DNA of 64,000 nucleotides. Source: Gaiellasilicea sp963794385 (lineage in GTDB: Bacteria; Actinomycetota; Thermoleophilia; Gaiellales; Gaiellaceae). The notes below the pieces were generated by a model. That model searched no databases and was not told the origin of the DNA. It worked only from the letters and a program-made list of their open reading frames with translations. The position numbers and the translations under genes were made by a program. Of this stretch, positions 16,452-25,560 are shown one piece after another. Position 1 is the first letter of the stretch. Each line of letters opens with the position of its first letter. The stretch is taken from the NCBI GenBank assembly GCA_963794385.1, contig CAWCDT010000002.1:62001-126000 (forward strand), given 5' to 3'.

Positions 16452-17522
16452 ATGAGAGACTCCTCCGGCAACTACCTCGCGGTGATCAAGGTCGTCGGCG
16501 TCGGCGGCGGCGGCACGAACGCCGTCAACCGCATGGTCGACGCGGGGCTCGGCGGCGTCGAGTTCATCGCCGTCAACACCGACGCGCAGGCGCTTCTGAT
16601 GGCTGACGCCGACGTGAAGATCCACATCGGCTCGCAGGCGACCCGCGGGCTCGGCGCCGGCGCCGATCCGGCCGTCGGCCTCGCCGCCGCGCAGGAGAGC
16701 CGCGACGAGCTGAAGGAGGCGCTCAAGGGCGCCGACATGATCTTCGTCACGGCCGGCGAGGGGGGCGGCACCGGTACCGGCGGCGCGCCGGTCGTGGCGG
16801 AGCTCGGACGCGAGCTCGAGGCGCTGACGGTCGGCGTGGTCACGAAGCCGTTCGCCTTCGAGGGACGAAGGCGGGCCGAGCAAGCGGAAGTCGGGATCCA
16901 GAATCTGCGCGACCGGGTGGACACGCTGATCGTGATCGAGAACGACCGGCTGCTGCAGGTGGTCGAGAAGAAGACGCCCGTCACCGAGGCGTTCCGGATC
17001 GCGGACGACATCCTCCGGCAGGGCGTCCAGGGGATCACCGACCTGATCACCGTGCCCGGGATCGTCAACCTCGACTTCGCCGACGTGCGCACGATCATGC
17101 GCGACGCCGGCTCGGCGCTGATGGGCATCGGTATCGCCTCCGGCGAGAGCCGCGCCGCCGAGGCGGCCCGCACTGCCGTCTCCTCGCCGCTGCTCGAACA
17201 GTCGGTCGACGGGGCGACGGGCATCCTCCTGAACGTCACGGGCGGCAACGATCTCGGCCTCTTCGAGGTCAACGAGGCGGCGGAGGTCGTCACCGGCGCC
17301 GCCGATCAGAACGCGAACGTGATCTTCGGCGCCGTCATCGACGACGCGCTCGGCGACGAGGTGCGCGTCACGGTGATCGCGACCGGCTTCGGCACCCGCC
17401 AGAAGCGCCGCCGGCTCGAGGCGCCCGTCGCGCAGCCGGTCGCCGCCGGTGAGGCTCCCGAGCCTCGCCCCGAGCTCAGCGACGCCGAGCTCGAGATCCC
17501 GTCCTTCCTGCGCGAGGATTGA
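16452..17522 (+). CDS. ftsZ: Cell division GTPase FtsZ
   Basis: The 356-residue tubulin homologue polymerises with GTP into the Z ring. It begins MRDSSGNYLAVIKVVGVGGG. It carries GGGGTNAVNRM, the tubulin signature GEGGGTGTGGAPVVAELG, the T7 synergy loop NLDFADVRTIMRDAG and the C-terminal recruitment peptide LEIPSFLRED. The frame is open far upstream, but ATG 16452 matches the family N-terminus. No ftsA precedes it, as in other actinobacteria. Neither sepF nor divIVA follows, and the glycine cleavage genes come next. Confidence 0.97.
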   Translation: MRDSSGNYLAVIKVVGVGGGGTNAVNRMVDAGLGGVEFIAVNTDAQALLMADADVKIHIGSQATRGLGAGADPAVGLAAAQESRDELKEALKGADMIFVTAGEGGGTGTGGAPVVAELGRELEALTVGVVTKPFAFEGRRRAEQAEVGIQNLRDRVDTLIVIENDRLLQVVEKKTPVTEAFRIADDILRQGVQGITDLITVPGIVNLDFADVRTIMRDAGSALMGIGIASGESRAAEAARTAVSSPLLEQSVDGATGILLNVTGGNDLGLFEVNEAAEVVTGAADQNANVIFGAVIDDALGDEVRVTVIATGFGTRQKRRRLEAPVAQPVAAGEAPEPRPELSDAELEIPSFLRED

Positions 17523-17574
17523 GCGCCGAGGTTTCGGGTTTCGCGTCAGCAGGAATCTGCTTGATGCCCTCTTA

Positions 17575-17641
17575 GGCCGACCCATCGGTCGGCCCGGGAG
17601 ACCCGGTACGACGCCCCGGCTAGCTCGGGGCGTCGTGCTTT
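17575..17641 (+). terminator. Hairpin array ending in an intrinsic terminator after ftsZ
   Basis: The 131-bp gap after ftsZ holds successive stems. GGCCGACC/GGTCGGCC (17575-17594, 4-base loop) is followed by a small CGGG/CCCG hairpin at 17595-17605. Then comes a perfect 11-bp stem ACGACGCCCCG/CGGGGCGTCGT (17608-17618 with 17626-17636) with a 7-base loop, followed by GCTTT. The last has the form of a rho-independent terminator. A TAGAGT -10 element at 17641-17646, seven bases before the gcvT GTG, suggests that gcvT is transcribed separately as a leaderless message. Confidence 0.7.
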
Positions 17642-17653
17642 AGAGTCCGCCGC

Positions 17654-18719
17654 GTGCAGACGCTCCTGCAGACGCCGCTCCACGGGCGCCACGTGGCCGC
17701 AGGCGCGCGGATGGTGCCCTTCGCCGGCTGGGAGATGCCCGTGCAGTACGAGGGCGTCATCCCCGAGCACCGCGCGGTGCGCGGCGAATGTGGCGTCTTC
17801 GACGTCTCGCACATGGGCCAGCTGCACGTGGAGGGCCCGAACGCCCACGAGCTGCTCCAGTCGCTGCTCTCGAACGACCTCGACCGGACCGGCGACGGCG
17901 GCGCGCAGTACACCCTGCTCACGAACGAGCGCGGCGGGATCGTCGACGACCTGATCGCGTACAGGATCACCGAGCACCACTACCTCCTCGTCGTCAACGC
18001 GGGCAACCGGCAGCCTGCGTACGCGTGGCTGAAGGAGCGCGAGATCCGCGGCTCCGAGGTCCGCGACGCGTCTGACGATTACGCGCTGCTCGCCGTCCAG
18101 GGGCCGCGGTCGATCGAGCGGCTCGGGCTTCCCGAGGCGAAGCCCTTCACACACGCGATGGGGGAGCTCGACGGGATCGAGGTGATGATCAACCGCACCG
18201 GCTACACCGGCGAGGCAGGCGTCGAGCTGATGTGCCCGGCCGAGGACGCGGTCGAGCTCTGGGACGCCGTCGTCGCGCGCGGGGCGGTTCCGTGCGGGCT
18301 CGGCGCGCGCGACACGCTGCGGCTCGAGGTCTGCTACCCACTGCACGGGAACGACATCACGCCGGACACGGACGCGATCTCGGCGGGTCTCGGCGTGGAC
18401 GTGCGCGCTCGGCAAGGACTTCACCGGCGCCGACGAGCTCCGCCGGATCAAAGAGGCAGGGCCGGAGCGGAAGCTGATTGCGTTCGTGATGGAGGAGAAG
18501 GCGATCCCGCGTCCGGGGATGGCGATCACGGGTGTGGACGGTTCAGCCGGCGGCGAGGTCACCTCCGGCACGCATTCGCCGATGCTCGACAAGGGGATCG
18601 GAATGGGCTACGTGCCGGCGGCCGCGGCCACGCCTGGCACCGGGATCCGGATCGACGTGCGCGGCAACGAGCGCAGCGCGACGATCGTCCCGAAACCGAT
18701 CTACAAGCGAGAGGAGTAG
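17654..18719 (+). CDS. gcvT: Glycine cleavage system T protein, aminomethyltransferase (one frame break)
   Basis: GcvT transfers the methylene group from aminomethyl-lipoyl-GcvH to tetrahydrofolate and releases ammonia. The first 245 residues (LLQTPLHGRHVAAGARMVPF, then FAGWEMPVQYEGVIPEHRAV) are in one frame. At about 18394 a surplus G must be removed to continue GLGWTCALGKDFTGADELRR and then the C-terminal barrel ending IVPKPIYKREE. The repaired length is 354 residues, normal for GcvT. GTG 17654 lies seven bases after a TAGAGT -10 element, consistent with a leaderless start. It leads the gcvT-gcvH-gcvPA-gcvPB operon. Confidence 0.9.
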
Positions 18720-18727
18720 CGAGGCAC

Positions 18728-19123
18728 GTGGCGGCGTCGGAGGAGTACCCCGAGGGCCTCAAGTACCACCGCGAGCACGACTGGGCCCGCATCGACGGTG
18801 ACGAGGCGACCTGCGGCGTCACCTGGTTCGCGCAGGACGCCCTGGGCGAGCTCGTCCACTTCGAGGCGCCGAGCGAGGGCAGCTCGGTCTCGAAGGACGC
18901 GTCCTACGGTGAGGTCGAGTCGGTGAAGGCGGTCTCGGATGTGATCTCGCCACTCTCCGGCGAGATCCTCGAGGTGAACCAGAAGGTCGTCGACGCGCCC
19001 GAGACGGTGAACGAGGACCCGTACGGCGAGGGCTGGCTGATCCGGATCCGCCTCTCCGACCCCGCCGAGGTCGACAGCCTGCTCGACGCCGCCGCGTACA
19101 AGCAGCACGTCGCCGAGCAGTGA
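18728..19123 (+). CDS. gcvH: Glycine cleavage system H protein
   Basis: The 131-residue lipoyl carrier shuttles the aminomethyl intermediate between the P, T and L proteins. The sequence YPEGLKYHREHDWARIDGDE is the typical opening, and ESVKAVSDVISPLSGEI contains the lysine that is lipoylated. Length is normal. GTG 18728 is eight bases after the gcvT stop. The frame is also open upstream, but only within gcvT. The last codon overlaps the gcvPA GTG (GTGA). Confidence 0.95.
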   Translation: MAASEEYPEGLKYHREHDWARIDGDEATCGVTWFAQDALGELVHFEAPSEGSSVSKDASYGEVESVKAVSDVISPLSGEILEVNQKVVDAPETVNEDPYGEGWLIRIRLSDPAEVDSLLDAAAYKQHVAEQ

Positions 19124-20453
19124 GCCAACTCTCGCTCACGGACGCCGACCGCGAGGAGATGCTCGCGGCGATCGGCGTCTCGTCGGTCGAGGAGCTCTTC
19201 CGGGACATCCCCGCCGGCGTCCGCTTCCAGGCGCGAGCTCGACCTGGAGCCCGCGCTCTCGGAGCCGGAGCTCGTGCGTCACCTCGAGGAGCTCGCCGCC
19301 AGGAACGTCGACACGACGAAGGAGCTCTCGTTCCTCGGCGCGGGCATCTACGACCACTACGTGCCGGCGGTCGTCGACGCGGTCCTGCAGCGCGGGGAGC
19401 TCCTGACTGCGTACACGCCCTACCAGCCCGAGCTCTCGCCAGGGCGTCCTCCAGGCGATCTTCGAGTACCAGACGGCGATCTGCGAGCTGACCGGGATGG
19501 ACGTCTCGAACGCCTCCGGCTACGACGGGACGACCGTCGCCGCCGACGCCTGCTACGTCGCGAAGCACGCCACCGGCCGCTCGAAGGTGGTGCTGGCAGA
19601 GACGCTCGGCGCGCAGGCGCGCCAGGTGGTCAAGACGTACGCGCCCGGGTTCGGGCTCGAGGTGGTCGAGGTCGCACACGCGGACGGCGCGATCGACCCG
19701 GCTGCGGTGCGAGAGGCGGCAGAGGACGCCGCATGCGTGATCTTCCAGCAGCCGAACGTCTTCGGCGTCCTCGAGCAGGCGCCCGAGCTGGCTGCCGCGG
19801 CGAACGACGCCGGCGCGCTGCCGATCGCCCACGTCGACCCGATCTCGCTCGGCGTGCTCGAGGCGCCCGGGAAGTACGGCTGTGCGCTCGCGATCGGCGA
19901 GGGCCAGAGCGCCGGCAACTACCAGTCCTACGCCGGGCCGCACTACGGCTTCCTCGCCTCCAAGGCCGAGTACACGCGCCGGCTCCCAGGCCGGATCATC
20001 GGCGAGACGACCGACGCGAACGGTGAGCGCGGCTACGTGTTGACGCTGCAGACGCGCGAGCAGCACATCCGGCGCGAGAAGGCGACGTCCAACATCACCA
20101 CGAACCAGACCCTCCTCGCCCTCGCAGGGCTCGTGCACCTCTCGTGGCTCGGCCCGCAGGGGCTGCGCGAGGTCGGTGAGACGTGCATGAGCCTCGGCGC
20201 GTACGCGAAGGAGAAGCTCGGCCTGCCGCTCGTCTTCCCCGAGCGGACGACCTTCAAGGAGTTCGCCGTCCGGGTCGGCCGGCCGGCGCGCGAGGTGATC
20301 CGGGCGGCACGCGAGCGCGGAGTGCATCCCGGCTACGCGATCGGGCGCGACTACGAGGGCATGGACGACGTCCTCCTCGTCGCCGTGACGGAGAAGCGCA
20401 GCCCGGCGGACATCGACCGCCTTGCCGAGGTGCTCGCGGAGGTGACCGCGTAG
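19120..20453 (+). CDS. gcvPA: Glycine dehydrogenase (decarboxylating) subunit 1 (two frame breaks)
   Basis: This is the N-terminal half of the split PLP-dependent P protein, which decarboxylates glycine together with GcvPB. Three consecutive frames encode it. The opening LSLTDADREEMLAAIGVSSV is in the first. After a surplus base near 19231 comes LEELAARNVDTTKELSFLGA and YDHYVPAVVDAVLQRGELLT. After a second near 19440 comes TGMDVSNASGYDGTTVAADA and the rest. Removing both bases gives 443 residues, the usual size. Having two single-base insertions 210 bases apart in a core-metabolism gene argues for sequencing error. Confidence 0.9.
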
Positions 20454-21952
20454 TGGAGCTCATCTACGAGCTCTCCAAGCCGGGCCGGCGCGCCTCGACG
20501 CTGCCGCGGTACGACCTCCCGCCTGCCGAGGTGCCCGACGAGCTGCGCCGCGCCGAGCCGCCCCGGCTGCCGGAGCTGTCGGAGCCGGAGCTCGTCCGCC
20601 ACTTCACGAAGCTCTCGACGCGCAACTTCGGCATCGACACCGGCTTCTACCCGCTCGGCAGCTGCACGATGAAGCACAACCCGCGCGTCAACGAGCGGCT
20701 CGCGATGCTGCCCGGCTTCAAGGATCTCCACCCGCACCAGGAGGAGGACGGAGCCCAGGGCGCGCTCGAGCTGATGTGGCGGCTGCAGGAGATCCTGCAG
20801 GAGGTCGCCGGCCTCGACGCCTGCTCGCTGCAGCCGGCGGCCGGGTCGCAGGGCGAGCTGACCGGCCTGATGCTGATGCGTGCCTACTTCGAGGACATCG
20901 GCGAGGGCGCCCAGCGCGACACGATCATCACGGCCGACACCGCCCACGGGACGAACCCGGCGAGCGTGACGATGGCGGGGTACAAGCTCGAGAAGGTGGC
21001 CACGGACGCCCGCGGGAATCTCGACGTCGACGACCTGCGGGCGAAGGTCAACGAGCGTACGGCGGGGCTGATGCTGACGAATCCGTCGACGCTCGGCCTC
21101 TTCGACGAGCACATCGAGGAGATCGCGGCGATCTTCCACGAGGCGGGCGGGCTCCTCTACTACGACGGCGCGAACCTGAACGCCGTCTGCGGCATCTCAC
21201 GGCCCGGGGACATGGGGTTCGACATCGTCCACATCAACCTGCACAAGACCTTCTCGCAGCCGCACGGCGGCGGCGGTCCCGGCGGCGGCCCGATCGTCGT
21301 GCGCAAGAAGCTCGAGCCCTTCCTGCCGGTGCCCGCGGTCATCAGGGACGGCGACACGTTCCGGCTCGACCACGACCGGCCGAAGTCGATCGGGAAGGTG
21401 CGCGGTTTCACCGGCCCGTTCGGCGTCTTCGTGCGCTCGTACGCCTACATCCGCTCCTACGGGCCGGCGCTGCGCGAGATGTCCGAGGTCGCCGTCCTGA
21501 ACGCGAACTACCTGCTCGCGAGGCTGCGCGACGCCTACGACCTGCCCTACGACCGCCTCTGCATGCACGAGTTCGTGCTCAGCGCACGCTCGCTGAAGCG
21601 CGACCACGGGATCACGGCGCTCGACGTCGCCAAGCGGCTGATGGACTACGACCTGCACCCGCCGACGATCTATTTCCCGCTCGTCGTCCCGGAGGCGCTG
21701 ATGATCGAGCCGACCGAGACCGAGCCGAAGGAGCGACTCGACGGCTTCGTCGACGCGATGCTCGCGATTGCGCGCGAGGCGGCCGAGGAGCCCGAGCTGC
21801 TCAAGGAGGCGCCGCGCTCGCGGCCGGTGCGCCGGCTCGACGAGGTGAAGGCGGCCAAGCGCGCCATCGTCAAGTACGGCTTCGAACAGCACCCCGACCT
21901 CTCGGGCGAGACAGGCGAGCCCCGCCAGCTGGAGGCACAGAAAGGCGCATGA
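20453..21952 (+). CDS. gcvPB: Glycine dehydrogenase (decarboxylating) subunit 2
   Basis: The 499-residue catalytic half of the split glycine decarboxylase is intact. It includes FYPLGSCTMKHNPRVNERLA, TAHGTNPASVTMAGYKLEKV and the PLP-lysine motif VHINLHKTFSQPHGGGGPGG. The frame extends upstream inside gcvPA, but GTG 20453 directly overlaps the gcvPA stop and matches the family start (VELIYELSKPGR). The ATGA overlap at the end couples it to a small downstream gene. No lipoamide dehydrogenase is encoded nearby. Confidence 0.95.
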   Translation: MELIYELSKPGRRASTLPRYDLPPAEVPDELRRAEPPRLPELSEPELVRHFTKLSTRNFGIDTGFYPLGSCTMKHNPRVNERLAMLPGFKDLHPHQEEDGAQGALELMWRLQEILQEVAGLDACSLQPAAGSQGELTGLMLMRAYFEDIGEGAQRDTIITADTAHGTNPASVTMAGYKLEKVATDARGNLDVDDLRAKVNERTAGLMLTNPSTLGLFDEHIEEIAAIFHEAGGLLYYDGANLNAVCGISRPGDMGFDIVHINLHKTFSQPHGGGGPGGGPIVVRKKLEPFLPVPAVIRDGDTFRLDHDRPKSIGKVRGFTGPFGVFVRSYAYIRSYGPALREMSEVAVLNANYLLARLRDAYDLPYDRLCMHEFVLSARSLKRDHGITALDVAKRLMDYDLHPPTIYFPLVVPEALMIEPTETEPKERLDGFVDAMLAIAREAAEEPELLKEAPRSRPVRRLDEVKAAKRAIVKYGFEQHPDLSGETGEPRQLEAQKGA

Positions 21953-22199
21953 CGCGGGAAGAGCTCGAGCGGAGGTCGACGAGCTGGCCGATTCCTACAG
22001 CGGTCAGGACTTCGCCGACGCGGTCCAGCGGTACTCGCAGAACCTGCGTCCCGAGGAGCAGGAGGAGCTGCAGGCGATCCTGCTCGAGCGGGCACGGCTG
22101 CTCGAGGACGCCGTCCAGGAACGCGCGGAGGCGAAAGGATGGTTCCGCCGGATGTGGCGCGACATCGGCGGCCCCCGCCCGCCGCGGCCACCCCGGTAG
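21949..22199 (+). CDS. Small charged protein of unknown function (probable frame break)
   Basis: An ATG overlaps the gcvPB stop (ATGA) and opens MTREELER. About 25 bases on, the neighbouring frame reads EVDELADSYSGQDFADAVQR, YSQNLRPEEQEELQAILLER and ends in a proline/arginine tail at TAG 22197-22199. Adding one base near 21970 joins them into about 83 residues of amphipathic, glutamate-rich helix. Unlike the other frame breaks in this window, this one needs a missing rather than a surplus base. I do not recognise the family. The coupling suggests a partner of the glycine cleavage system or a passenger gene. Confidence 0.5.
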
Positions 22200-22208
22200 C
22201 GAGGTGCG

Positions 22209-23190
22209 CTAGCGCGTCGCGGCCAGCTGACCGCAGGCTGCGGCGATGTCGCGGCCGCGGGTGAGGCGCACCGTCGACGGCAACCGCGCGCGGTCAAGCA
22301 CGGCCTTGAACGCGGCGATCGCCTCGCGCGAGGAGCCGTCGTAGCGTCCGGTCGGGTTGTACGGGATCAGGTTGACCTTGAAGACATGCGGATCGAGGAT
22401 CGCCGCGAGCTCTCGTGCCCGCTCGGGCGAGTCGTTGACGCCGGCGAGCAGGACGTACTCGACGAAGACCTTCCGGTGCCGGAGCGCCACGTAGCGGCGG
22501 CACTCGGCGAGCACGTCTGCCAAGGGGTAGCGGTCGTTCACCGGCATGATCTCCGAGCGCAGCCGCGGGTCGGCGGCGTGGACGGAGAAGGCGAGCCGGA
22601 TCGGCTCCTCGACCTCGTCGACGAACCGCGTCAGGCCCGGCATCCAGCCGACCGTCGAGATCGTGGTCCGCCGGTGCGTGATGCCGATCTCGGGGAGCCG
22701 CCGGGCGCTCGCAAGCACCTCGCTCGTAGTTGAGGAACGGCTCGCCCATCCCCATGTAGACGAGGTGGTTGACGGGCTCGATCCGGCGGAAGTGGAGCAC
22801 CTGGTCGAGGATCTCGGAGTCGCGCAGGTTGCGGCCGAAGCGCATCGCCCCGGTGGCGCAGAACGTGCACGTGAGCGGGCAGCCCGACTGCGACGAGACG
22901 CAGATCGAACGTCGCCCGTCGCGGTAGCGCATCAGCACGGCTTCGACCGGATGCCCGTCCGCAGTGCGGAAGAGGGCCTTGACCGTGCCGTCGGCGGAAT
23001 GCGCCTCGTCCTCGAGCGACAGCGTCGAGAACGGCACGGCCTCGGCGAGGTCGGTACGGAGTGCCCGCGGCAGGTTCGTCATCTCCTCGTAGCCGGACGC
23101 GCCGCGAGCCGTCCACTCCCACACCTGGCGGGCGCGGAACGCGGGCTCGCCGCGCTCGGCCAGCGTCTGCTCGAGCAGGGTCAGGTCCAC
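22209..23190 (-). CDS. rlmN: Dual-specificity 23S rRNA/tRNA adenine-C2 methyltransferase RlmN (one frame break)
   Basis: This radical-SAM enzyme methylates C2 of A2503 in 23S rRNA and A37 in some tRNAs. The first part holds ARQVWEWTARGASGYEEMTN and the cluster-binding SQSGCPLTCTFCATGAMRFG (CxxxCxxC). Near 22722 one surplus base breaks the frame after YMGMGEPFLNYE. The rest continues VLASARRLPEIGITHRRTTI and ends near AACGQLAAT, which has the resolving cysteine. The repaired length is 326 residues. A TACCTT -10 element (23197-23202, complement) lies six bases before the GTG, implying a leaderless mRNA. Confidence 0.88.
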
Positions 23191-23213
23191 GCCGCCAAGG
23201 TAGCGTGTCGCTC

Positions 23214-24251
23214 GTGATCGACCTGCGCTCCGACACCGTGACGAAGCCGACTCCGGAGATGTATGCCGCGATCGCTGCGGCCGAGCTGGGCGACGAGCAG
23301 CGGCGCGAGGATCCAACGGTGAACGAGCTCCAGCAGCGTGCCGCGGAGCTGCTCGGACAGGAAGCGGCGCTCTTCGTCCCGACCGCGACGATGGCGAACC
23401 AGATCGCCCTCCGACTCCTCGGCCGCCGCGGCGGGGAGCTGCTCGCGGAGGAGCGAACGCATGTGCTCGTCTACGAGTCGGGAGGGGCCGCGGCGCACAG
23501 CGGGCTCGTGATGCGAGGCGTGCCTGCGGAGGCCGGCTGGCTCACACCGGCCCACCTGCACGAGTGGGCGACCCTGTGCGACGGTGTGCTGCAGCCGCCG
23601 AGCGTCGTCGTGCTCGAGCAGACGCACCGCTCCGCGGGGGGCCGCGTCTGGCCGCTCGACCTCTTCGAGCGAACCGTGGCAGGGGCCCGGGAGCTCGGCG
23701 TCGGCGTCCATCTCGACGGCGCACGCCTCTTCAACGCCTCCGTTGCAAGCGGGGTACCCGCTGCGACGTGGGGCAGTCTCGCGGACACCGTCACCGTCTG
23801 CTTTTCGAAGGGGCTCGGTTGTCCGATGGGCGCCGTCCTCGCCACGTCCGCCGAGCGGATCGAGGAAGCGTGGCGGTGCAAGTTCCAGTTCGGCGGGGCG
23901 CTACGGCAGGCGGGCGTCGTCGCGGCGGCGATGCTCTACGCCCTCGAGCACCATGTCGAGCGGCTCGCCGACGATCACGGGCGAGCACTCCGGCTAGCTG
24001 ACGGGCTCGCGCGGGCCGGGCTCCCGGTCGATCCTACGGCGACCGAGTCGAACTTCGTCGCGATCGACGTCCGCCCACTCGGACTCGCGGCACTAGACGC
24101 CGTGGCGCGAATCGCGGAGGGCGGCGTGCTGGTCTCGACGCTCCGACCCGGCATCCTGCGGGCGGTCACGTACCTCGGCATCGATGACGAGGCGATCGAA
24201 ACCGCGATCGATGTGATCCCGCAGGCGCTGGGAGCGCGTGTCAACGCCTGA
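23214..24251 (+). CDS. ltaE: Low-specificity L-threonine aldolase / beta-eliminating lyase
   Basis: The 345-residue PLP enzyme opens IDLRSDTVTKPTPEMYAAI, the signature start of threonine aldolases. It continues ELLGQEAALFVPTATMANQI, and the PLP lysine lies in VCFSKGLGCPMGAVLAT. It should cleave L-threonine or L-allo-threonine to glycine and acetaldehyde, so its product feeds the neighbouring glycine cleavage system. GTG 23214 is preferred over GTG 23205 because TAGCGT (23201-23206) then sits seven bases upstream, and it matches the family N-terminus. The promoter overlaps that of rlmN back to back. Confidence 0.88.
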   Translation: MIDLRSDTVTKPTPEMYAAIAAAELGDEQRREDPTVNELQQRAAELLGQEAALFVPTATMANQIALRLLGRRGGELLAEERTHVLVYESGGAAAHSGLVMRGVPAEAGWLTPAHLHEWATLCDGVLQPPSVVVLEQTHRSAGGRVWPLDLFERTVAGARELGVGVHLDGARLFNASVASGVPAATWGSLADTVTVCFSKGLGCPMGAVLATSAERIEEAWRCKFQFGGALRQAGVVAAAMLYALEHHVERLADDHGRALRLADGLARAGLPVDPTATESNFVAIDVRPLGLAALDAVARIAEGGVLVSTLRPGILRAVTYLGIDDEAIETAIDVIPQALGARVNA

Positions 24252-25560
24252 ATCCCTCGGCGACGACCTGAGCCACAAGCTCGCTGCGGCACAGTCCGAG
24301 CAGCGGATGCCGTCCGTGTCTGCGGTCGTCTTCCGCGGCGACGAGGTCGTCTGGCAGGAAGCGCTTGGGCTCGCGGACGTCGACGAGGGGCGTGACGCGA
24401 CGCCCGACACGCAGTACCGGATCGGCTCGATCACGAAGACGTTCACCGCGGTCGGCGTGCTGCAGCTGCGGGACGAAGGGCGGCTCTCGCTCGACGATCC
24501 GCTCACACGGTTCCTCCCCGAAAGCGCTCACGGCCCGACGATCGGCCGGATGCTCACGCACGTCTCCGGCCTGCAACGCGAGCCGCCGGGGGAGATCTGG
24601 GAGACCATGCAGGCGCCCGGGCGCGAGGAGCTGCTCGCCGGCACTGCGGCCGCAGAGCAGGTGCTCGAGCCCGGGTCCTGGTGGCACTACTCGAACCTCG
24701 CCTTCGCGCTCCTCGGCGAGGTCGTCGCGCGCGCACACGGAGGGACGTGGGAGGAGGCTCTGCAGGAGCGCGTGCTCGACCCGCTGGGCCTCGCGCGCAC
24801 GACGCCGGAGCCCGCCGACCACGCGGCCTCCGGCTACTTCGTCGAGCCCTACTCGGAGGCGGTCCGGCCGCAACCGCGTCTCGACCTCGGCGGCGCGGGC
24901 GCGCTCGGAAAGCTTTGGTCGACGACCGGCGACCTCGCTCGCTGGGGCGCATTCCTAGCTGCCGGCGACGACCGGGTACTCGCCGCGGCGACGCTCGAGG
25001 AGATGGCGCACGTCCGGGCGATGGTCGACCACGAGGGTTGGGCGGTCGCGTGGGGCACCGGCCTGGCGCTGTCCCGCTCCGGCGAGCACCTTTTCGTCGG
25101 CCACGGCGGCGCCATGCCTGGGCATCTGGCGGGCCTTGTCGTCAATCGCAAGACCGGGATCGGCGCCGCCGTCCTCACGAACTCGGGCGCAGGCCCCGCG
25201 CCGGAGAGGCTCGCGCTCGAGCTCGCCGTCGCCGGGATCGAGGCGCTGCCGCCGTCCACGGAGGCCTGGCGGCCCGGCGAGGAGCCGCCCGACGAGATCG
25301 AGCCGCTTCTCGGTCGCTGGTGGACGGAGGGCCACGAGCTCGTCTTCTCCTGGCGCGGCGGCCGACTCGAGGCCCGTCTCGTCGACGGGGCTCCGGGCCG
25401 CGACGTCTCCCGTTTTGAGCCCGAGGGAGACGACATCTTCCGCGTCGTCGAAGGCCGCGAGCGCGGCGAGCTCCTGCGCGTTGTGCGCGACGCGGCCGGC
25501 GCGATCGAGAAGCTCTACTTTGCGACGTACCCAGTTCGCCGCGAGCCGTCTGCGTTCTAG
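24238..25560 (+). CDS. Serine hydrolase of the class C beta-lactamase / penicillin-binding-like family
   Basis: The 440-residue protein has the class C/esterase-type catalytic motifs. These are SITK in YRIGSITKTFTAVGVLQLRD (nucleophilic Ser, general-base Lys, about residue 64), YSN in WHYSNLAFALLGEV and HGG in FVGHGGAMPGHLAG. A lipocalin-like C-terminal domain (about 350-440) resembles that of many uncharacterised actinobacterial esterases. No signal peptide is evident, so it is probably a cytoplasmic esterase or peptidase rather than a resistance enzyme. The GTG start overlaps the threonine aldolase by 14 bases. It converges with the antiporter gene with interlocked stops (CTAG). Confidence 0.85.
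   Translation: MSTPESLGDDLSHKLAAAQSEQRMPSVSAVVFRGDEVVWQEALGLADVDEGRDATPDTQYRIGSITKTFTAVGVLQLRDEGRLSLDDPLTRFLPESAHGPTIGRMLTHVSGLQREPPGEIWETMQAPGREELLAGTAAAEQVLEPGSWWHYSNLAFALLGEVVARAHGGTWEEALQERVLDPLGLARTTPEPADHAASGYFVEPYSEAVRPQPRLDLGGAGALGKLWSTTGDLARWGAFLAAGDDRVLAAATLEEMAHVRAMVDHEGWAVAWGTGLALSRSGEHLFVGHGGAMPGHLAGLVVNRKTGIGAAVLTNSGAGPAPERLALELAVAGIEALPPSTEAWRPGEEPPDEIEPLLGRWWTEGHELVFSWRGGRLEARLVDGAPGRDVSRFEPEGDDIFRVVEGRERGELLRVVRDAAGAIEKLYFATYPVRREPSAF

Noticed and set aside
17523..17653. A glycine riboswitch upstream of gcvT
   Set aside because: The stems are simple hairpins ending in a terminator. The conserved core elements of glycine aptamers are not recognisable, and the likely -10 lies after the structure, so it would not be in the gcvT mRNA.
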